Of a stretch of 64,000 nt of DNA, positions 1 to 8,857 are shown piece after piece. Source of the DNA: Vibrio ruber DSM 16370. Lineage in GTDB: Bacteria; Pseudomonadota; Gammaproteobacteria; Enterobacterales; Vibrionaceae. Position 1 is the first letter of the stretch; each line of letters starts with the position of its first letter. A program made the translations under genes and the position numbers. Location: contig NZ_FULE01000024.1 in assembly GCF_900163965.1 (NCBI RefSeq), positions 19,519-83,518 on the forward strand, in the 5' to 3' direction. The notes under the pieces are model-generated. The model did not search any database. It had not been told where the DNA came from and worked only from the letters and a program-made list of their open reading frames with translations.

Positions 1-578
1 TCATTATCTACCGAAAATTCTAGATTTGAACCTAATGAACTAATTTCTGTAAACGGATTTAATTCTTTGATTGTTTGGATTCTGGCATCTACATTTCCGG
101 AAAGTAGTAGTTTTGCTTGAGAGACACTATCAGCCCAATCGCTACGATCTCGTTCCCATTGACTTATAGCAGAATCATAGTTGAGTTTGTCTTTATCTTT
201 TGCAGTACAAATAGCATCACTGAAAACAGCTAATTTCTTTTCTGTTCGCTTAAAAATACGATCAATCAGACTTGGCTTGTAATTTTCTTTATTTAATAAG
301 GCTTCACATTCTAACTCATCTGAATATATTGGTTTTTCCGGCTCCGAGGATAGAGCGATCTCTTTCCAATTTAGTGGATTACTACACTCTTTGTGCATGG
401 ATTGGACAATTTCTAAGTGATTTTCAAACACTTCAACTTCATACGCGGCTTGTTGCAATTCTTGCATCTTATACTGTTGTTTAAGATTGCGTTCCAAATC
501 TCGCTGGCGTCTTTTCGCATCTCTTTCAGCCTGATTTACAGCAGCATTAATAGATCTAATTGTTCCTTTCCAACCCAT
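1..578 (-). CDS. hypothetical protein, probable integron cassette gene (3' end off window)
   Basis: This open frame reads without a stop from an ATG at 578 off the left edge, giving 192 visible residues. An AGAGG ribosome site lies 6-7 nt before the ATG. The N-terminal 50 residues are rich in R, K, E and Q (for example QAERDAKRRQRDLERNLKQQ) and look like a charged helix or coiled coil. No membrane segment or catalytic motif is visible, and I do not recognise the family. The gene lies directly downstream, in the same direction, of an attC-like site, so it reads as the second cassette of a small array. Base composition is more AT-rich than the core genes further right, as expected of cassette cargo. 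Confidence 0.6.
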   Translation of the reverse strand, partial: MGWKGTIRSINAAVNQAERDAKRRQRDLERNLKQQYKMQELQQAAYEVEVFENHLEIVQSMHKECSNPLNWKEIALSSEPEKPIYSDELECEALLNKENYKPSLIDRIFKRTEKKLAVFSDAICTAKDKDKLNYDSAISQWERDRSDWADSVSQAKLLLSGNVDARIQTIKELNPFTEISSLGSNLEFSVDN

Positions 579-603
579 GAGATCCTCTAAAGTTTAATAA
601 GAT

Positions 604-681
604 AGTTAACGCCGCTATAAACGGCACAAGATTGCGAGCGTTCGGCGACCGTAGTGAGTGAGTTTAATGGCCTTGTTAGAT
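604..681 (-). repeat. attC-like integron recombination site
   Basis: Read on the minus strand, the 78 bp begin 7 nt after the stop codon of the upstream gene with ATCTAAC, which fits the RYYYAAC inverse core. They end with GTTAACT, one base off the GTTRRRY core. The tail, with GTGCCGTTTATAGCGGCGTT, resembles environmental and Vibrio attC sites as I remember them. Position right after a stop, length in the attC range and orientation all fit. The outer core imperfection and lack of a folding calculation keep confidence moderate. Confidence 0.55.
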
Positions 682-687
682 GGCATT

Positions 688-1374
688 TTAGAACCCACCG
701 CGTACTTGTGTGCCTAGCCATGCACCATACATAAACACCGGAATGAAACCGAAAATTGCAGCAATAGGAAACATGATTAATTGGCCAAGACCTTGCTCGG
801 CCGTTTCGATAGCCGTAACTATGATTGCGGCCACCATCATGCCCACCCATGACATTATACCTCCAATTACTATTAGCCCTACTGAGAACCAAAAGCCGGG
901 GATAAAATCTACGCGTCCTTTAACTACACCTGGGTTAATTGAATCTAGGATGCCCAGAACAAAAATGAGTGCAATGCCACCGAGAACAAGTGTTTGTAAT
1001 GATTGTAACTGACCTAATATTGGGATGAACGCAAGAACGATAGCAGCTACTACGAGTACACCAACGAGCTTAAAGAATGCACTGGGAGCCATTGTTATAA
1101 GTTGCCAAGGAAAACTCCATGCAGCATCTTCAGCAAAGCCGAAAATGATTGGGGCAATAGTGAGTATCATTACAGCTAGCGCTGCTACTTGAAGTACGGG
1201 CATTAACAGCATACTCAGACAGCCCGCAATCCCGGCAGCCGATTCATTTTTTTCCATAATCATGCCAACGATAATCATTGGTATGAAGAAAATGGCTAGG
1301 TACTCAAGACCCGCCACATATGTTTCCCAGTATGTGAGCACCTTAAAACCAGCAACGACAGAATCCCAGAACAT
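688..1374 (-). CDS. multi-pass membrane protein, probable integron cassette gene
   Basis: A 228-residue protein with about five to six hydrophobic stretches, such as LAIFFIPMIIVGMIM near the N-terminus and VGVLVVAAIVLAFIPILG mid-protein. It is an inner-membrane protein of unknown function; I see no transporter or enzyme signature. A longer frame opens at 1395, but AAAGGAG lies just before the ATG at 1374, so the shorter start is chosen. A GTTAGAT core sits at 1394-1400 just upstream and an attC-like site begins 7 nt after the stop. A single gene boxed by these two cores is the usual build of an integron cassette. No promoter is evident, as is common for cassettes. Confidence 0.65.
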   Translation of the reverse strand: MFWDSVVAGFKVLTYWETYVAGLEYLAIFFIPMIIVGMIMEKNESAAGIAGCLSMLLMPVLQVAALAVMILTIAPIIFGFAEDAAWSFPWQLITMAPSAFFKLVGVLVVAAIVLAFIPILGQLQSLQTLVLGGIALIFVLGILDSINPGVVKGRVDFIPGFWFSVGLIVIGGIMSWVGMMVAAIIVTAIETAEQGLGQLIMFPIAAIFGFIPVFMYGAWLGTQVRGGF

Positions 1375-1393
1375 GCCTATTCTCCTTTTTGTC

Positions 1394-1453
1394 ATCTAAC
1401 AGTTTCTTAGAAGGCATTCAGCCGTATAACTTCCCGATATCGTTCTGTATAAC
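1394..1453 (-). other. cassette junction with attI-like direct repeats
   Basis: On the minus strand a GTTAGAT core (1394-1400) precedes the membrane-protein gene. Further upstream, GTTATAC occurs twice 13 bp apart (1447-1453 and 1434-1440). I could not find a partner RYYYAAC core that would make this an attC, so it may be an attI-like or secondary insertion site. No integrase gene follows before the arabinose locus at 2.3 kb. Confidence 0.35.
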
Positions 1454-1646
1454 ATAAATTACTGAATATAAATATTGTTGTATATACTGTTGAAAATACA
1501 AGATTAATAACGAATAAAAAGTTAGGAAATCATCATGTTCTGAATAACGGGCTTCAATATACGCCCGTTGCAGGCGGTGGAAACGACGACGGTGGCTTTG
1601 TTGTCAATTGATCCGATTGGTTACCCTTCACTAATGCCAGTGCTAA

Positions 1647-1850
1647 CATTTTGACGCTTGCCGCGAACTCACTGAACAACTCGCAGAACAACAACGTAAA
1701 GTATTATCTCATGATGCTTGGCTAACTGAACAAGTGAATCTCGCATTTGATAAGTTTGATGACGGGTAAGCTGTGTTTGGGGATCATGAGTCTGCTAAAC
1801 ATCGCATGGCGGCACGCAAAGCCAAAATCCGTCATCGGGGCCAATCATGA
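1647..1850 (+). pseudogene. degenerate antitoxin of a type II toxin-antitoxin pair
   Basis: The frame ending at the TGA of 1848-1850 reads HFDACRELTEQLAEQQ, then DAWLTEQVNLAFDKF, and after an in-frame TAA at 1767-1769 continues to RMAARKAKIRHRGQS. The residues on both sides of the stop read as one protein, so a nonsense change has broken it. The 5' end is also lost: in-frame TAA at 1644-1646 precedes any ATG. It overlaps the toxin frame by the ATGA at 1847-1850, the usual coupling in such operons. The antitoxin family is not firmly recognised; the partner defines the pair. Confidence 0.6.
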
Positions 1851-2125
1851 TTCACTGGGAAGAAGAATCCTTAAATGACCGCGAAAAAATCTTTGAATTT
1901 CTATACGATTTTAATCCTGATGTCGCAGAAAGAACCGACGACCTTATTGAAACTAAAGTTGAAAATCTAAATGCTCAACCATTAATGGACGTTCAGCGTG
2001 ACGGCATTCGAGGTCGATAACTCACTATTCCTGAAGTATCAATGATCGTTTCGTATTCTGTCGATGGTTCTGATATTCAAATTATGCGTGTTCTTCATCA
2101 AAAGCAAAAATTCCCCATTGAGTAA
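1847..2125 (+). pseudogene. RelE/ParE-type toxin, inactivated by a nonsense codon
   Basis: The frame starts MIHWEEESLNDREKIFEFLY, typical of RelE/ParE superfamily toxins, and after an in-frame TAA at codon 58 (2018-2020) continues with SMIVSYSVDGSDIQIMRVLH and ends KQKFPIE. The last part matches the family's C-terminal strand, with an R-V-L-H-x-x-Q tail. Full length would be 92 residues. Since the antitoxin is also interrupted, the pair is probably dead, which would be safe only if the toxin was lost first or together. Such pairs are frequent cargo of Vibrio integrons, which fits the cassette genes to its left. Confidence 0.7.
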
Positions 2126-2220
2126 CGTGCACCAAACAACAGCGCCACAATGTTGATTATCCCAGCCTCAGGCTCCGAAATATGACGTATCAAACTAACC
2201 TCAAAACGTCTTCTCAAAAT

Positions 2221-2256
2221 ATAAAAAACCCTCAGCAGTTTCCTGTCTGAGGGCTT
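2221..2256 (-). terminator. intrinsic terminator of the araFGH operon
   Basis: Arms CCCTCAG (2229-2235) and CTGAGGG (2247-2253) form a stem. Read on the minus strand it is followed by six T residues. It lies about 40 bp after the araH stop. Confidence 0.85.
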
Positions 2257-2293
2257 TGTAAATCATTTGCCAGATGGTGCTTAAGCCGAAACC

Positions 2294-3283
2294 TTAAACT
2301 TTTCTCGATTGCTGTTTGTAGCGGTCAAAAATAACCGCTGCTAACAGAATCGAGCCGCGAACCACATATTGTGCGAACGGCGACATGTTGAGCAGGTTCA
2401 TTGCATTCTCGACGGTGCCCAGAATCAGTACCCCGGCAATCACATAAGATACTTTGCCGATACCGCCTTTCAGTGACACGCCACCCAGTACACAGGCTGA
2501 GATGACGACCAGCTCGAAACCAACGGATGTCATCGGCTGACCACTGGTCATCCGGGCAGCAAGAATCACACCGGCCAGCGCAGAAATAAACCCGGACACG
2601 GTGAAGATAATCAGTTTGGTTTTGACCACATTGACCCCGGCCAGACGGGCTGCTTCTTCATTACCGCCGATAGCGAGCGTATTGCGGCCGTAAACTGTCC
2701 GGTTGAGTAAAAATGCGAAGATGATAAATGTGATAATTGTCAGCCAGATCGGAGTCGGGATACCCAAAACGGAAGAGTTACCCAGTGCGAAAAAGCTTTC
2801 TTCGGTAATCCCGACCGCTTTCCCGTCCGAGATAATGTAACCCAGTCCCCGGGCGATCTGCATCGTTGCCAGTGTGGTGATCAGGGCATTGACTTGTAAT
2901 TTGGCAATGACGAAGCCATTGATCAGACCAAATGCGACCCCGGACAGTAACCCGGCAATGATGCCGAGAGTTACACTGCTGGTGGCATTGATTGCGACCG
3001 CGGTGACAACCCCCGCGCAAGCAATGACAGAAGCGACCGAGAGGTCAAGATCTCCACAGGCAAGGCAGAATAACATCGCACAGGCGACCATACCGCTCAT
3101 GGAGATTGCCAGCCCCAATCCTTTCATATTGATGAAGGTGGCAAAATAGGGCACAAAAAAAGCGCAGAGCAGAAACAGCCCTGCAAATACAATGAGCATC
3201 CCGAACTTATCCCAGATGTGGGAGAAATCGATGCTCGGTTTCTTCGGCTCATTGGTATTCGGTTTGGTGGTTGTAATGGCCAT
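2294..3283 (-). CDS. araH: L-arabinose ABC transporter permease AraH
   Basis: A 329-residue inner-membrane permease of the ribose/arabinose (BPD_transp_2) family. It forms the channel for L-arabinose delivered by the periplasmic AraF and powered by AraG. Eight to ten hydrophobic segments are visible from about residue 28 onwards, and family stretches such as LPAGVAFGLINGFVIAKL-like helices (LLSGVAFGLINGFVIAKL) and ACVLGGVSLKGGIGK near the C-terminus are conserved. Length matches the E. coli protein (about 328). It is the last gene of the minus-strand operon araF-araG-araH, 12 bp after araG, and is followed by an intrinsic terminator. Confidence 0.93.
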   Translation of the reverse strand: MAITTTKPNTNEPKKPSIDFSHIWDKFGMLIVFAGLFLLCAFFVPYFATFINMKGLGLAISMSGMVACAMLFCLACGDLDLSVASVIACAGVVTAVAINATSSVTLGIIAGLLSGVAFGLINGFVIAKLQVNALITTLATMQIARGLGYIISDGKAVGITEESFFALGNSSVLGIPTPIWLTIITFIIFAFLLNRTVYGRNTLAIGGNEEAARLAGVNVVKTKLIIFTVSGFISALAGVILAARMTSGQPMTSVGFELVVISACVLGGVSLKGGIGKVSYVIAGVLILGTVENAMNLLNMSPFAQYVVRGSILLAAVIFDRYKQQSRKV

Positions 3284-3295
3284 GACTGATTTCCT

Positions 3296-4813
3296 CTATG
3301 CTGCGGCAGGGTTGGTGGACCCTAGCATCGCCAGACGTAATGCGGTTTGTTCATCAAACTGATCGCGCTGTAGTTCTCCGGAGATTGCACCGTCTTTCAT
3401 GACCAGTAATCGATCGGAGATCCCCAACACTTCTGGCAGGTCACTGGAGACCACGAGAACCGCGACCCCGTTTTCTGCCAATTTGAAGATCAATTCATAA
3501 ATTTCAGATTTTGCACCGACGTCGATTCCCCGGGTCGGCTCGTCGAGCAGAATGACTTTCATGTCCGTTGAGAGCCAACGGGCAAGAATCACCTTTTGTT
3601 GGTTACCGCCAGAGAGCTCGCCGATCAGTTGGTCGAGAGAAGCGGTTTTGACATTCAGTGCTTCGCACTGGAGCTGGGCATTTTTCTCTTCCCAGCGAAA
3701 ATCAATGCGTCCGCCTGACTTAAGAAAGTCTGGCCGGGCACTGATATTGGTGTTTTCCCGGACGGAAAGAATCGGCACGATACCGTCTGCTTTGCGATCT
3801 TCCGGGCAGAGTGTCACGCCGGCACGAATCGCTTCGCTGGGGGAGTGAATCCGCACGGTTTCACCTTGAATCGTGATCGTTCCGGCGGTCGCTTTATCCG
3901 CCCCGAAAATCAGCCGGGTCAGTTCTGTTCGTCCGGCACCGACCAGACCGAAGAGACCGAGAATTTCTCCGCGACGAACTTCCAGAGAAACCGGTTGAGA
4001 GAGCCCCGGGCCCATCAGTTCGTCTATTTTCAGTCCGCTGTCGCCGTATTCGCGGCCGCGGTAATTGTAGATATCATTGATTTCCCGCCCGACCATCAGT
4101 TCAACGAGTCGGTCATTGGTGAGATCGGTCAATGTATCGAAAGTCTGAACATGCGTCCCATCTTTGAAAATAGTAATGGCATCACACAGTTCGAAGATTT
4201 CTTCCATCCGGTGTGAGACATAAAGAATGATTTTGCCGTCATCGCGCAGTTCACGAATGACTTTGAATAAGTTTTGGATTTCCCGTTGTGACAAACTACT
4301 GGTCGGTTCGTCAAACGCGATAATTTGTGCATTGCGACTCAGCGCTTTGGCGATTTCAACCATTTGCCACTGACCAATCGAGAATTCTTTCAGTGGGCGG
4401 GACGGGTCAAAATCTTCCCCGAGTCGAACTAGCTGCTCTCGCGCATTCCGGTGCAGGGTTTCCCGATCAACCGACCCATTTTTGGTCGGCAACTGGCCCA
4501 GATAAATATTTTCAGCAACACTGAGCTCGGGAACCAGATTCAGCTCCTGATAGATAATCGCAATACCGTGATTGAGTGCATCGACGGTCGAGGAAAATAC
4601 AGCGGACTGACCATCAATGATCAATTGTCCTTCTGTGGGTTGATAGAGTCCGCTGAGTATTTTCAGCAAGGTCGATTTTCCGGCACCATTTTCGCCCATC
4701 AGCGCATGAATGCTGCGGCTCTGGACACGAAAATTGATATTCGAGAGCGCTTTGACACCCGGAAAGTGCTTAGAAATCTGACTAAACTCTAAAGAAGAGG
4801 GCAATGCTGCCAT
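3296..4813 (-). CDS. araG: L-arabinose ABC transporter ATP-binding protein AraG
   Basis: A 505-residue double-cassette ATPase that powers arabinose uptake from the cytoplasmic face. The first Walker A is GENGAGKST at about residues 40-48; signature-like segments are EFSIGQWQM in the first half and [11 protein letters not shown] in the second. As in other sugar ATPases of this class (AraG, RbsA, XylG), the second half has a degenerate Walker A ([11 protein letters not shown]). A frame opens 12 codons earlier at 4849, but AGGAGG sits 5-6 nt before the ATG at 4813, so that start is used. It lies between araF and araH. Confidence 0.94.
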   Translation of the reverse strand: MAALPSSLEFSQISKHFPGVKALSNINFRVQSRSIHALMGENGAGKSTLLKILSGLYQPTEGQLIIDGQSAVFSSTVDALNHGIAIIYQELNLVPELSVAENIYLGQLPTKNGSVDRETLHRNAREQLVRLGEDFDPSRPLKEFSIGQWQMVEIAKALSRNAQIIAFDEPTSSLSQREIQNLFKVIRELRDDGKIILYVSHRMEEIFELCDAITIFKDGTHVQTFDTLTDLTNDRLVELMVGREINDIYNYRGREYGDSGLKIDELMGPGLSQPVSLEVRRGEILGLFGLVGAGRTELTRLIFGADKATAGTITIQGETVRIHSPSEAIRAGVTLCPEDRKADGIVPILSVRENTNISARPDFLKSGGRIDFRWEEKNAQLQCEALNVKTASLDQLIGELSGGNQQKVILARWLSTDMKVILLDEPTRGIDVGAKSEIYELIFKLAENGVAVLVVSSDLPEVLGISDRLLVMKDGAISGELQRDQFDEQTALRLAMLGSTNPAAA

Positions 4814-4835
4814 AGTGGCCTCCTGTGGGTTCAGA

Positions 4836-4859
4836 AGGTGGCACAACATTGTGCCACCT
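4836..4859 (-). repeat. intercistronic hairpin between araF and araG
   Basis: AGGTGGCACAA and TTGTGCCACCT form a perfect 11-bp inverted repeat with a 2-nt spacer, placed 8 nt after the araF stop and about 20 nt before the araG start. There is no T-tract. Hairpins here commonly protect the binding-protein mRNA and raise its yield over the membrane components. That role is inferred. Confidence 0.75.
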
Positions 4860-4867
4860 GCCGCAAA

Positions 4868-5872
4868 TTACAGTCCTTTTTTCTTCAACTCGGCTTTGTA
4901 GTTATCCCGGGTAATCAGAACAACATCAGTGACTTCAACGTATTTATTCGGCTCGACACCATCTTTGACCCATTTATACAGTGACTCGATACTCTTAAAG
5001 CCATGCACGTCCGGACTTGGCAGTAAAGAACCATAGAAGCCGGTTGGTTTGGATTTCGCCAGTTCGTTGACGGCATCGACACCGTTAATACCGATACCAA
5101 TCACGTTTTGTGCATCAAAGCCTTGGCCTTCAGTTGCGCGAATACCGCCGAGCACAGTGTTGTCGTTCATGCCGACCACCAGCCAGTGCTTAACATTGGG
5201 GTATTGCACCAGCAGTGAGTTGGCAGCATCCAGTGCGCCGGGAATATCGTTGGTTTTGGTTGGCACGCGATAGATTTGATCGGCAGGGAAGCCTGCTTCT
5301 TTTAACGCTGAGATGGAACCGTCTACCCGGCGACGCGCAGTATCAAGCTCATCTGCGGTAATCGCCATGACGGCACTGTCAGCCGGATTCCAGCCGCGTT
5401 TTTGCATCTCTTTATATAGTTCTTGTCCCTGACGTTGGCCGATTTGGCTGGCTGCCATCATCACTAATGGAACGTCGGTCATCGGTTTGCCTTTGGCATT
5501 GAGGAACTGGTCGTCAACCGTAACGACTTTGAGGCCATAACTCTTGGCTTTTGCCATAATCGCTGGGCCGAGTTTCGGATCCGGCGTACAAATGACAAAT
5601 CCTTTCGCACCGCTTGCTGCGAGGGTATCGATCGCATTGAGGGTTTTTTCACCATCGGGAACGGCCATTTTTATAACTTCAAAGCCATATTTTTCTCCGG
5701 CTTTTTCCGCAAAACTCCATTCAGTCTGGAACCAAGGCTCTTCCGGTTGTTTCACCAGATAGCCGAGTTTGAGCGTGTCATCATCGTTACCAAAGAAAGC
5801 ATGAGCAGAGGCACTGAGTAGTGCGGTTCCTGCTAAAGCGGCGACAGCGAGTGTTTTTCTTATCGTCTTCAT
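4868..5872 (-). CDS. araF: L-arabinose-binding periplasmic protein AraF
   Basis: A 334-residue periplasmic sugar-binding protein. A Sec signal peptide ends at about residue 25 (SASAHA, then FFGNDDD). The mature part closely follows E. coli AraF, with LKLGYLVKQPEEPWFQTEW, NELDTARRR-like ELDTARRRVDGS, and TDVVLITRDNY near the end. It captures L-arabinose with high affinity and hands it to AraGH. It is the first gene of the operon, with the CRP and AraC sites directly upstream, and the hairpin after it should favour its expression over araG and araH. Confidence 0.95.
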   Translation of the reverse strand: MKTIRKTLAVAALAGTALLSASAHAFFGNDDDTLKLGYLVKQPEEPWFQTEWSFAEKAGEKYGFEVIKMAVPDGEKTLNAIDTLAASGAKGFVICTPDPKLGPAIMAKAKSYGLKVVTVDDQFLNAKGKPMTDVPLVMMAASQIGQRQGQELYKEMQKRGWNPADSAVMAITADELDTARRRVDGSISALKEAGFPADQIYRVPTKTNDIPGALDAANSLLVQYPNVKHWLVVGMNDNTVLGGIRATEGQGFDAQNVIGIGINGVDAVNELAKSKPTGFYGSLLPSPDVHGFKSIESLYKWVKDGVEPNKYVEVTDVVLITRDNYKAELKKKGL

Positions 5873-5943
5873 TTTGCTATTCCATCCACTGGTTATTGTA
5901 GGGGTGTTTCGGGCACATTATTTGTACAACCAGCGTTGGATTG

Positions 5944-5961
5944 AAGTGATGAAAATCACAG
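5944..5961. promoter_or_regulatory. predicted CRP-cAMP site in the ara control region
   Basis: AAGTGATGAAAATCACAG contains GTGA-N6-TCAC, a near-symmetric match to TGTGA-N6-TCACA. It is about 72-90 bp upstream of the araF start and just beside an AraC-type pair, which suits catabolite control of arabinose uptake. Confidence 0.7.
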
Positions 5962-5971
5962 CAATGAAAGG

Positions 5972-6009
5972 TAGCGTTTTTGTCCATGCATATAGCGTGA
6001 GACAACATG
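5972..6009 (+). promoter_or_regulatory. AraC half-site pair, distal
   Basis: TAGCGTTTTTGTCCATG (from 5972) matches the AraC half-site pattern TAGC-N7-TCCATA. A second TAGC begins at 5993, exactly 21 bp on, the spacing of araI1-araI2 in E. coli. It lies next to the CRP site and 172 bp from the second pair. Whether it serves araF or acts as a looping operator is not decided by sequence. Confidence 0.6.
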
Positions 6010-6143
6010 ACCCAGCTCTCAAAATAATACTATGTTCAATTTATAAGAGCCTTTTATCGTGGTGTGGTTGGGTTTTTATCGCTCATTTCGAGATAAACCT
6101 TCAATAAGCATATTTTTTAAGCGAAACCGCAAAAAAACAGTCG

Positions 6144-6181
6144 TGGCGTTTTTATCCATACTTTTAGCCATGGCGTTCATG
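6144..6181 (+). promoter_or_regulatory. AraC half-site pair proximal to araB (araI-like)
   Basis: TGGCGTTTTTATCCATA (from 6144) differs from the E. coli araI1 core at two positions, and TAGCCATGGCGTTCATG starts at 6165, again 21 bp on. The second half-site overlaps a possible -35 element at 6180, the classic layout for AraC activation of araBAD. Confidence 0.7.
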
Positions 6182-6208
6182 TTCCCTTCTCCGTTCCCTC
6201 GCTATAAC
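6180..6208 (+). promoter_or_regulatory. candidate araB promoter
   Basis: TGTTCC (6180-6185) and TATAAC (6203-6208) are 17 bp apart, immediately after the proximal AraC pair. The -35 is weak, as expected of an activator-dependent promoter. It would give a leader of about 150 nt before araB. Confidence 0.45.
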
Positions 6209-6362
6209 TGATAACACTGAATATCAACTATGAGCTCGCGATACCGTCTTGATGGTGATGACTTATCGGTGGCGATGAACGATTCGTAATGATGATTTAC
6301 CGATACGAGTCACTTGTCGGTCATTTGTCGAGAGATGTGTTGCTGGTGCGGGTGACTTAAAT

Positions 6363-8090
6363 ATGGGGATGGTTATGGAGAATAGACAGAAACGTGAGCC
6401 CTGTGTGATCGGTCTGGATTTTGGCTCAGATTCGGTTCGGGCTTTATTGGTCAATGCTCGTTCCGGTGCTGAGCTGTCATCCGGTGTTGCAGAGTATCCC
6501 AGATGGAAAGAAGGCAAATATTGTCAACCTGCACGATCGCAGTTTCGTCATCATCCGAAAGATTATTTGGAGTCAATGACACAAGCGATACAAGCGGCTG
6601 TGGCTCAGGTGAGTACGGATGTCGCGCAATCAGTCGTCGGGATTGGGGTTGACTCAACCGGCTCGACACCGGCACCAATTGATGCTGACGGACAAGTGCT
6701 CGCACTACGCCCGGAGTTTGCCGATAACCCGAATGCAATGTTTATTCTCTGGAAGGATCATACCTCAGTATCAATGGCTGAACGGATTAACCAATTAGCA
6801 CACAGCAGTGACTTTCCCGATTACACCCGCTATGTCGGTGGCATTTATTCTTCAGAATGGTTCTGGGCCAAAGCTGCCTGGGTCAGCGAACAAGATGCCG
6901 ACGTTGCACAACATGCCTATAGCTGGGTTGAATTGTGCGACTGGGTTCCCGCGGTGCTGAGTGGTCATCAACATCCGGATGTGTTACGTCGGGGCGTTTG
7001 TGCCGCAGGGCACAAGGTGATGTGGCATGAGTCATGGGGCGGTCTCCCCTCAGAAGCTTTCCTGACCGCTGTCTCGCCAACATTAGCCGGTTTGCGGGAT
7101 CGGATGTATCACGAGGTGTATACCGCCGATCAGGTCGCGGGTTATCTGACCGATGAATGGGCCGCACAACTTGGGTTACCTGCCGGTATTGCCATTGCCG
7201 TCGGTGAGTTTGATTGCCATATGGGGGCGGTCGGTGCCGGTGCCGGCGCTCATGATTTGGTCAAAGTGATTGGTACATCAACCTGTGACATTTTGATGGT
7301 TGATCCAGCGCTGGTTGCGGACAAGGCGATTGCCGGTATCTGCGGCCAAGTGTTGGGTAGCGCACTGCCGAATATGACCGCGCTTGAAGCGGGACAGTCT
7401 GCGTTTGGTGATATCTATGCCTGGTATAAACGGTTACTGCTTTGGCCGGTTGAGCAATATCTGCGCGACCATCCGGATGTTCACTTTGATGTGGCTGAGT
7501 TTGAAAACGCACTCATCCCCCAATTAACCCAAGCTGCCGCAGCGTTGGAGGAAGGCGATAACCAGGCGTTGGCAGTGGACTGGCACAATGGCCGTCGGAC
7601 ACCGAATGCCAATCAGCGTCTTAAAGGGGCAATTGCTGAACTGAATCTCGGCTCGACCGCAGTTGATTTATTTGCCGGACTGGTTGAAGCAACCGCACAT
7701 GGGGCGAAAGCAATTGTGGACTGCTTTGTCAGTCAGGGCGTAGATGTTAACCGTCTGATTGCCATTGGCGGGATTTCACAAAAATCACCGTATGTCATGC
7801 AGACCTGTGCCAATGTAATTGGCCGGGAAATTGTGGTGGCAGAATCTGAACAGTGTTGTGCGCTGGGCGCTGCAATCTTTGCCGCCGTTGCTGCGGGTGT
7901 TTATCCAACGACACAAGAGGCTCAGGCGCAAATGGCCAGCCCGATCAGCCGCACTTATACACCGGCTTCTGCGATTGCAAACCTACGGGCAACGCGCTAC
8001 GCGATGTACCGACATCTAGGACAGTCACTTGAGCAGTTATCTCAGGATCGTTTAGACGATGTAACATCATTGTCAAAGGAGGATGCATGA
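6363..8090 (+). CDS. araB: ribulokinase AraB
   Basis: A 575-residue FGGY-family kinase that phosphorylates L-ribulose to L-ribulose 5-phosphate with ATP. The N-terminal phosphate-binding motif is [16 protein letters not shown], and the C-terminal part has the nucleotide-site stretch [16 protein letters not shown]. Length agrees with E. coli (566). In-frame ATGs at 6363, 6369 and 6375 all lie before the conserved start; ribosome-site evidence is weak for each, so the N-terminus is uncertain by up to four residues. araD follows with a 4-bp ATGA overlap, and the gene order is araB-araD-araA rather than the E. coli araBAD order. Confidence 0.95.
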   Translation: MGMVMENRQKREPCVIGLDFGSDSVRALLVNARSGAELSSGVAEYPRWKEGKYCQPARSQFRHHPKDYLESMTQAIQAAVAQVSTDVAQSVVGIGVDSTGSTPAPIDADGQVLALRPEFADNPNAMFILWKDHTSVSMAERINQLAHSSDFPDYTRYVGGIYSSEWFWAKAAWVSEQDADVAQHAYSWVELCDWVPAVLSGHQHPDVLRRGVCAAGHKVMWHESWGGLPSEAFLTAVSPTLAGLRDRMYHEVYTADQVAGYLTDEWAAQLGLPAGIAIAVGEFDCHMGAVGAGAGAHDLVKVIGTSTCDILMVDPALVADKAIAGICGQVLGSALPNMTALEAGQSAFGDIYAWYKRLLLWPVEQYLRDHPDVHFDVAEFENALIPQLTQAAAALEEGDNQALAVDWHNGRRTPNANQRLKGAIAELNLGSTAVDLFAGLVEATAHGAKAIVDCFVSQGVDVNRLIAIGGISQKSPYVMQTCANVIGREIVVAESEQCCALGAAIFAAVAAGVYPTTQEAQAQMASPISRTYTPASAIANLRATRYAMYRHLGQSLEQLSQDRLDDVTSLSKEDA

Positions 8091-8848
8091 ATATCGATGT
8101 TTCTTTCACACCGGATTTTGTCGTCAATGCGGCATGGAAATCCCGGATGGATGTGCTGCGGGAACAGGTCTGGAGAGCCAACATGGATTTGCAGAAACAT
8201 AATCTCGTGACCTTTACATGGGGCAATGTTTCCGGTGTTGACCGCGAATCCGGCTTGGTGGTGATTAAGCCGAGCGGCGTGGCTTATGAAGATCTGTCCC
8301 CTGAGAATATGGTGGTGGTCAATCTGGCCGGTCAGCGTGTGGAAGGCGATTTAAATCCTTCTTCAGATACGGAAACGCATCTGGAGCTCTATCGTGCTTA
8401 CCCTGAGATCGGGGGGGTCGTACATACGCACTCGATGAATGCGACCTCTTGGGCTCAGGCTGGCAAACCCATTCCACCCTTGGGAACCACTCATGCGGAC
8501 TATTTCTACGGTTATGTGCCATGCACCCGCTCACTGACCGATGCTGAAATCCAACAGGATTATGAACTGAATACCGGCAGAGTCATTGTTGAAACGATAG
8601 GCCGACAGGAGCCGCTCGCAATACCGGGCATCATTGTCAAAGAGCATGGCCCGTTTAGCTGGGGCAAATCGCCCGATCAGGCGGTACATAATGCTGTGGT
8701 GCTTGAAACCGTGGCCGAGATGGCATTGAAAACACTACAAATCAATGCCGGTGTGGATGCAATCAATCAAACATTGCTGGATAAGCATTACCTGCGCAAA
8801 CACGGTAAGAATGCTTATTACGGACAGCAACAAAATCACGAAAAATAA
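8087..8848 (+). CDS. araD: L-ribulose-5-phosphate 4-epimerase AraD
   Basis: A 253-residue class II aldolase-fold enzyme that epimerises L-ribulose 5-phosphate to D-xylulose 5-phosphate. Zinc ligands are seen in [13 protein letters not shown] and, further on, in the TTHADYF and EHGPFSWGK segments. The C-terminus [18 protein letters not shown] matches E. coli almost exactly. The E. coli protein (231 aa) starts at the position of the internal MDVLREQ, but AAAGGAGG lies 4 nt before the ATG at 8087 and nothing comparable precedes the internal ATG. The roughly 23-residue N-terminal extension is therefore probably real. The start overlaps the araB stop. Confidence 0.94.
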   Translation: MNIDVSFTPDFVVNAAWKSRMDVLREQVWRANMDLQKHNLVTFTWGNVSGVDRESGLVVIKPSGVAYEDLSPENMVVVNLAGQRVEGDLNPSSDTETHLELYRAYPEIGGVVHTHSMNATSWAQAGKPIPPLGTTHADYFYGYVPCTRSLTDAEIQQDYELNTGRVIVETIGRQEPLAIPGIIVKEHGPFSWGKSPDQAVHNAVVLETVAEMALKTLQINAGVDAINQTLLDKHYLRKHGKNAYYGQQQNHEK

Positions 8849-8857
8849 GGATGCACG

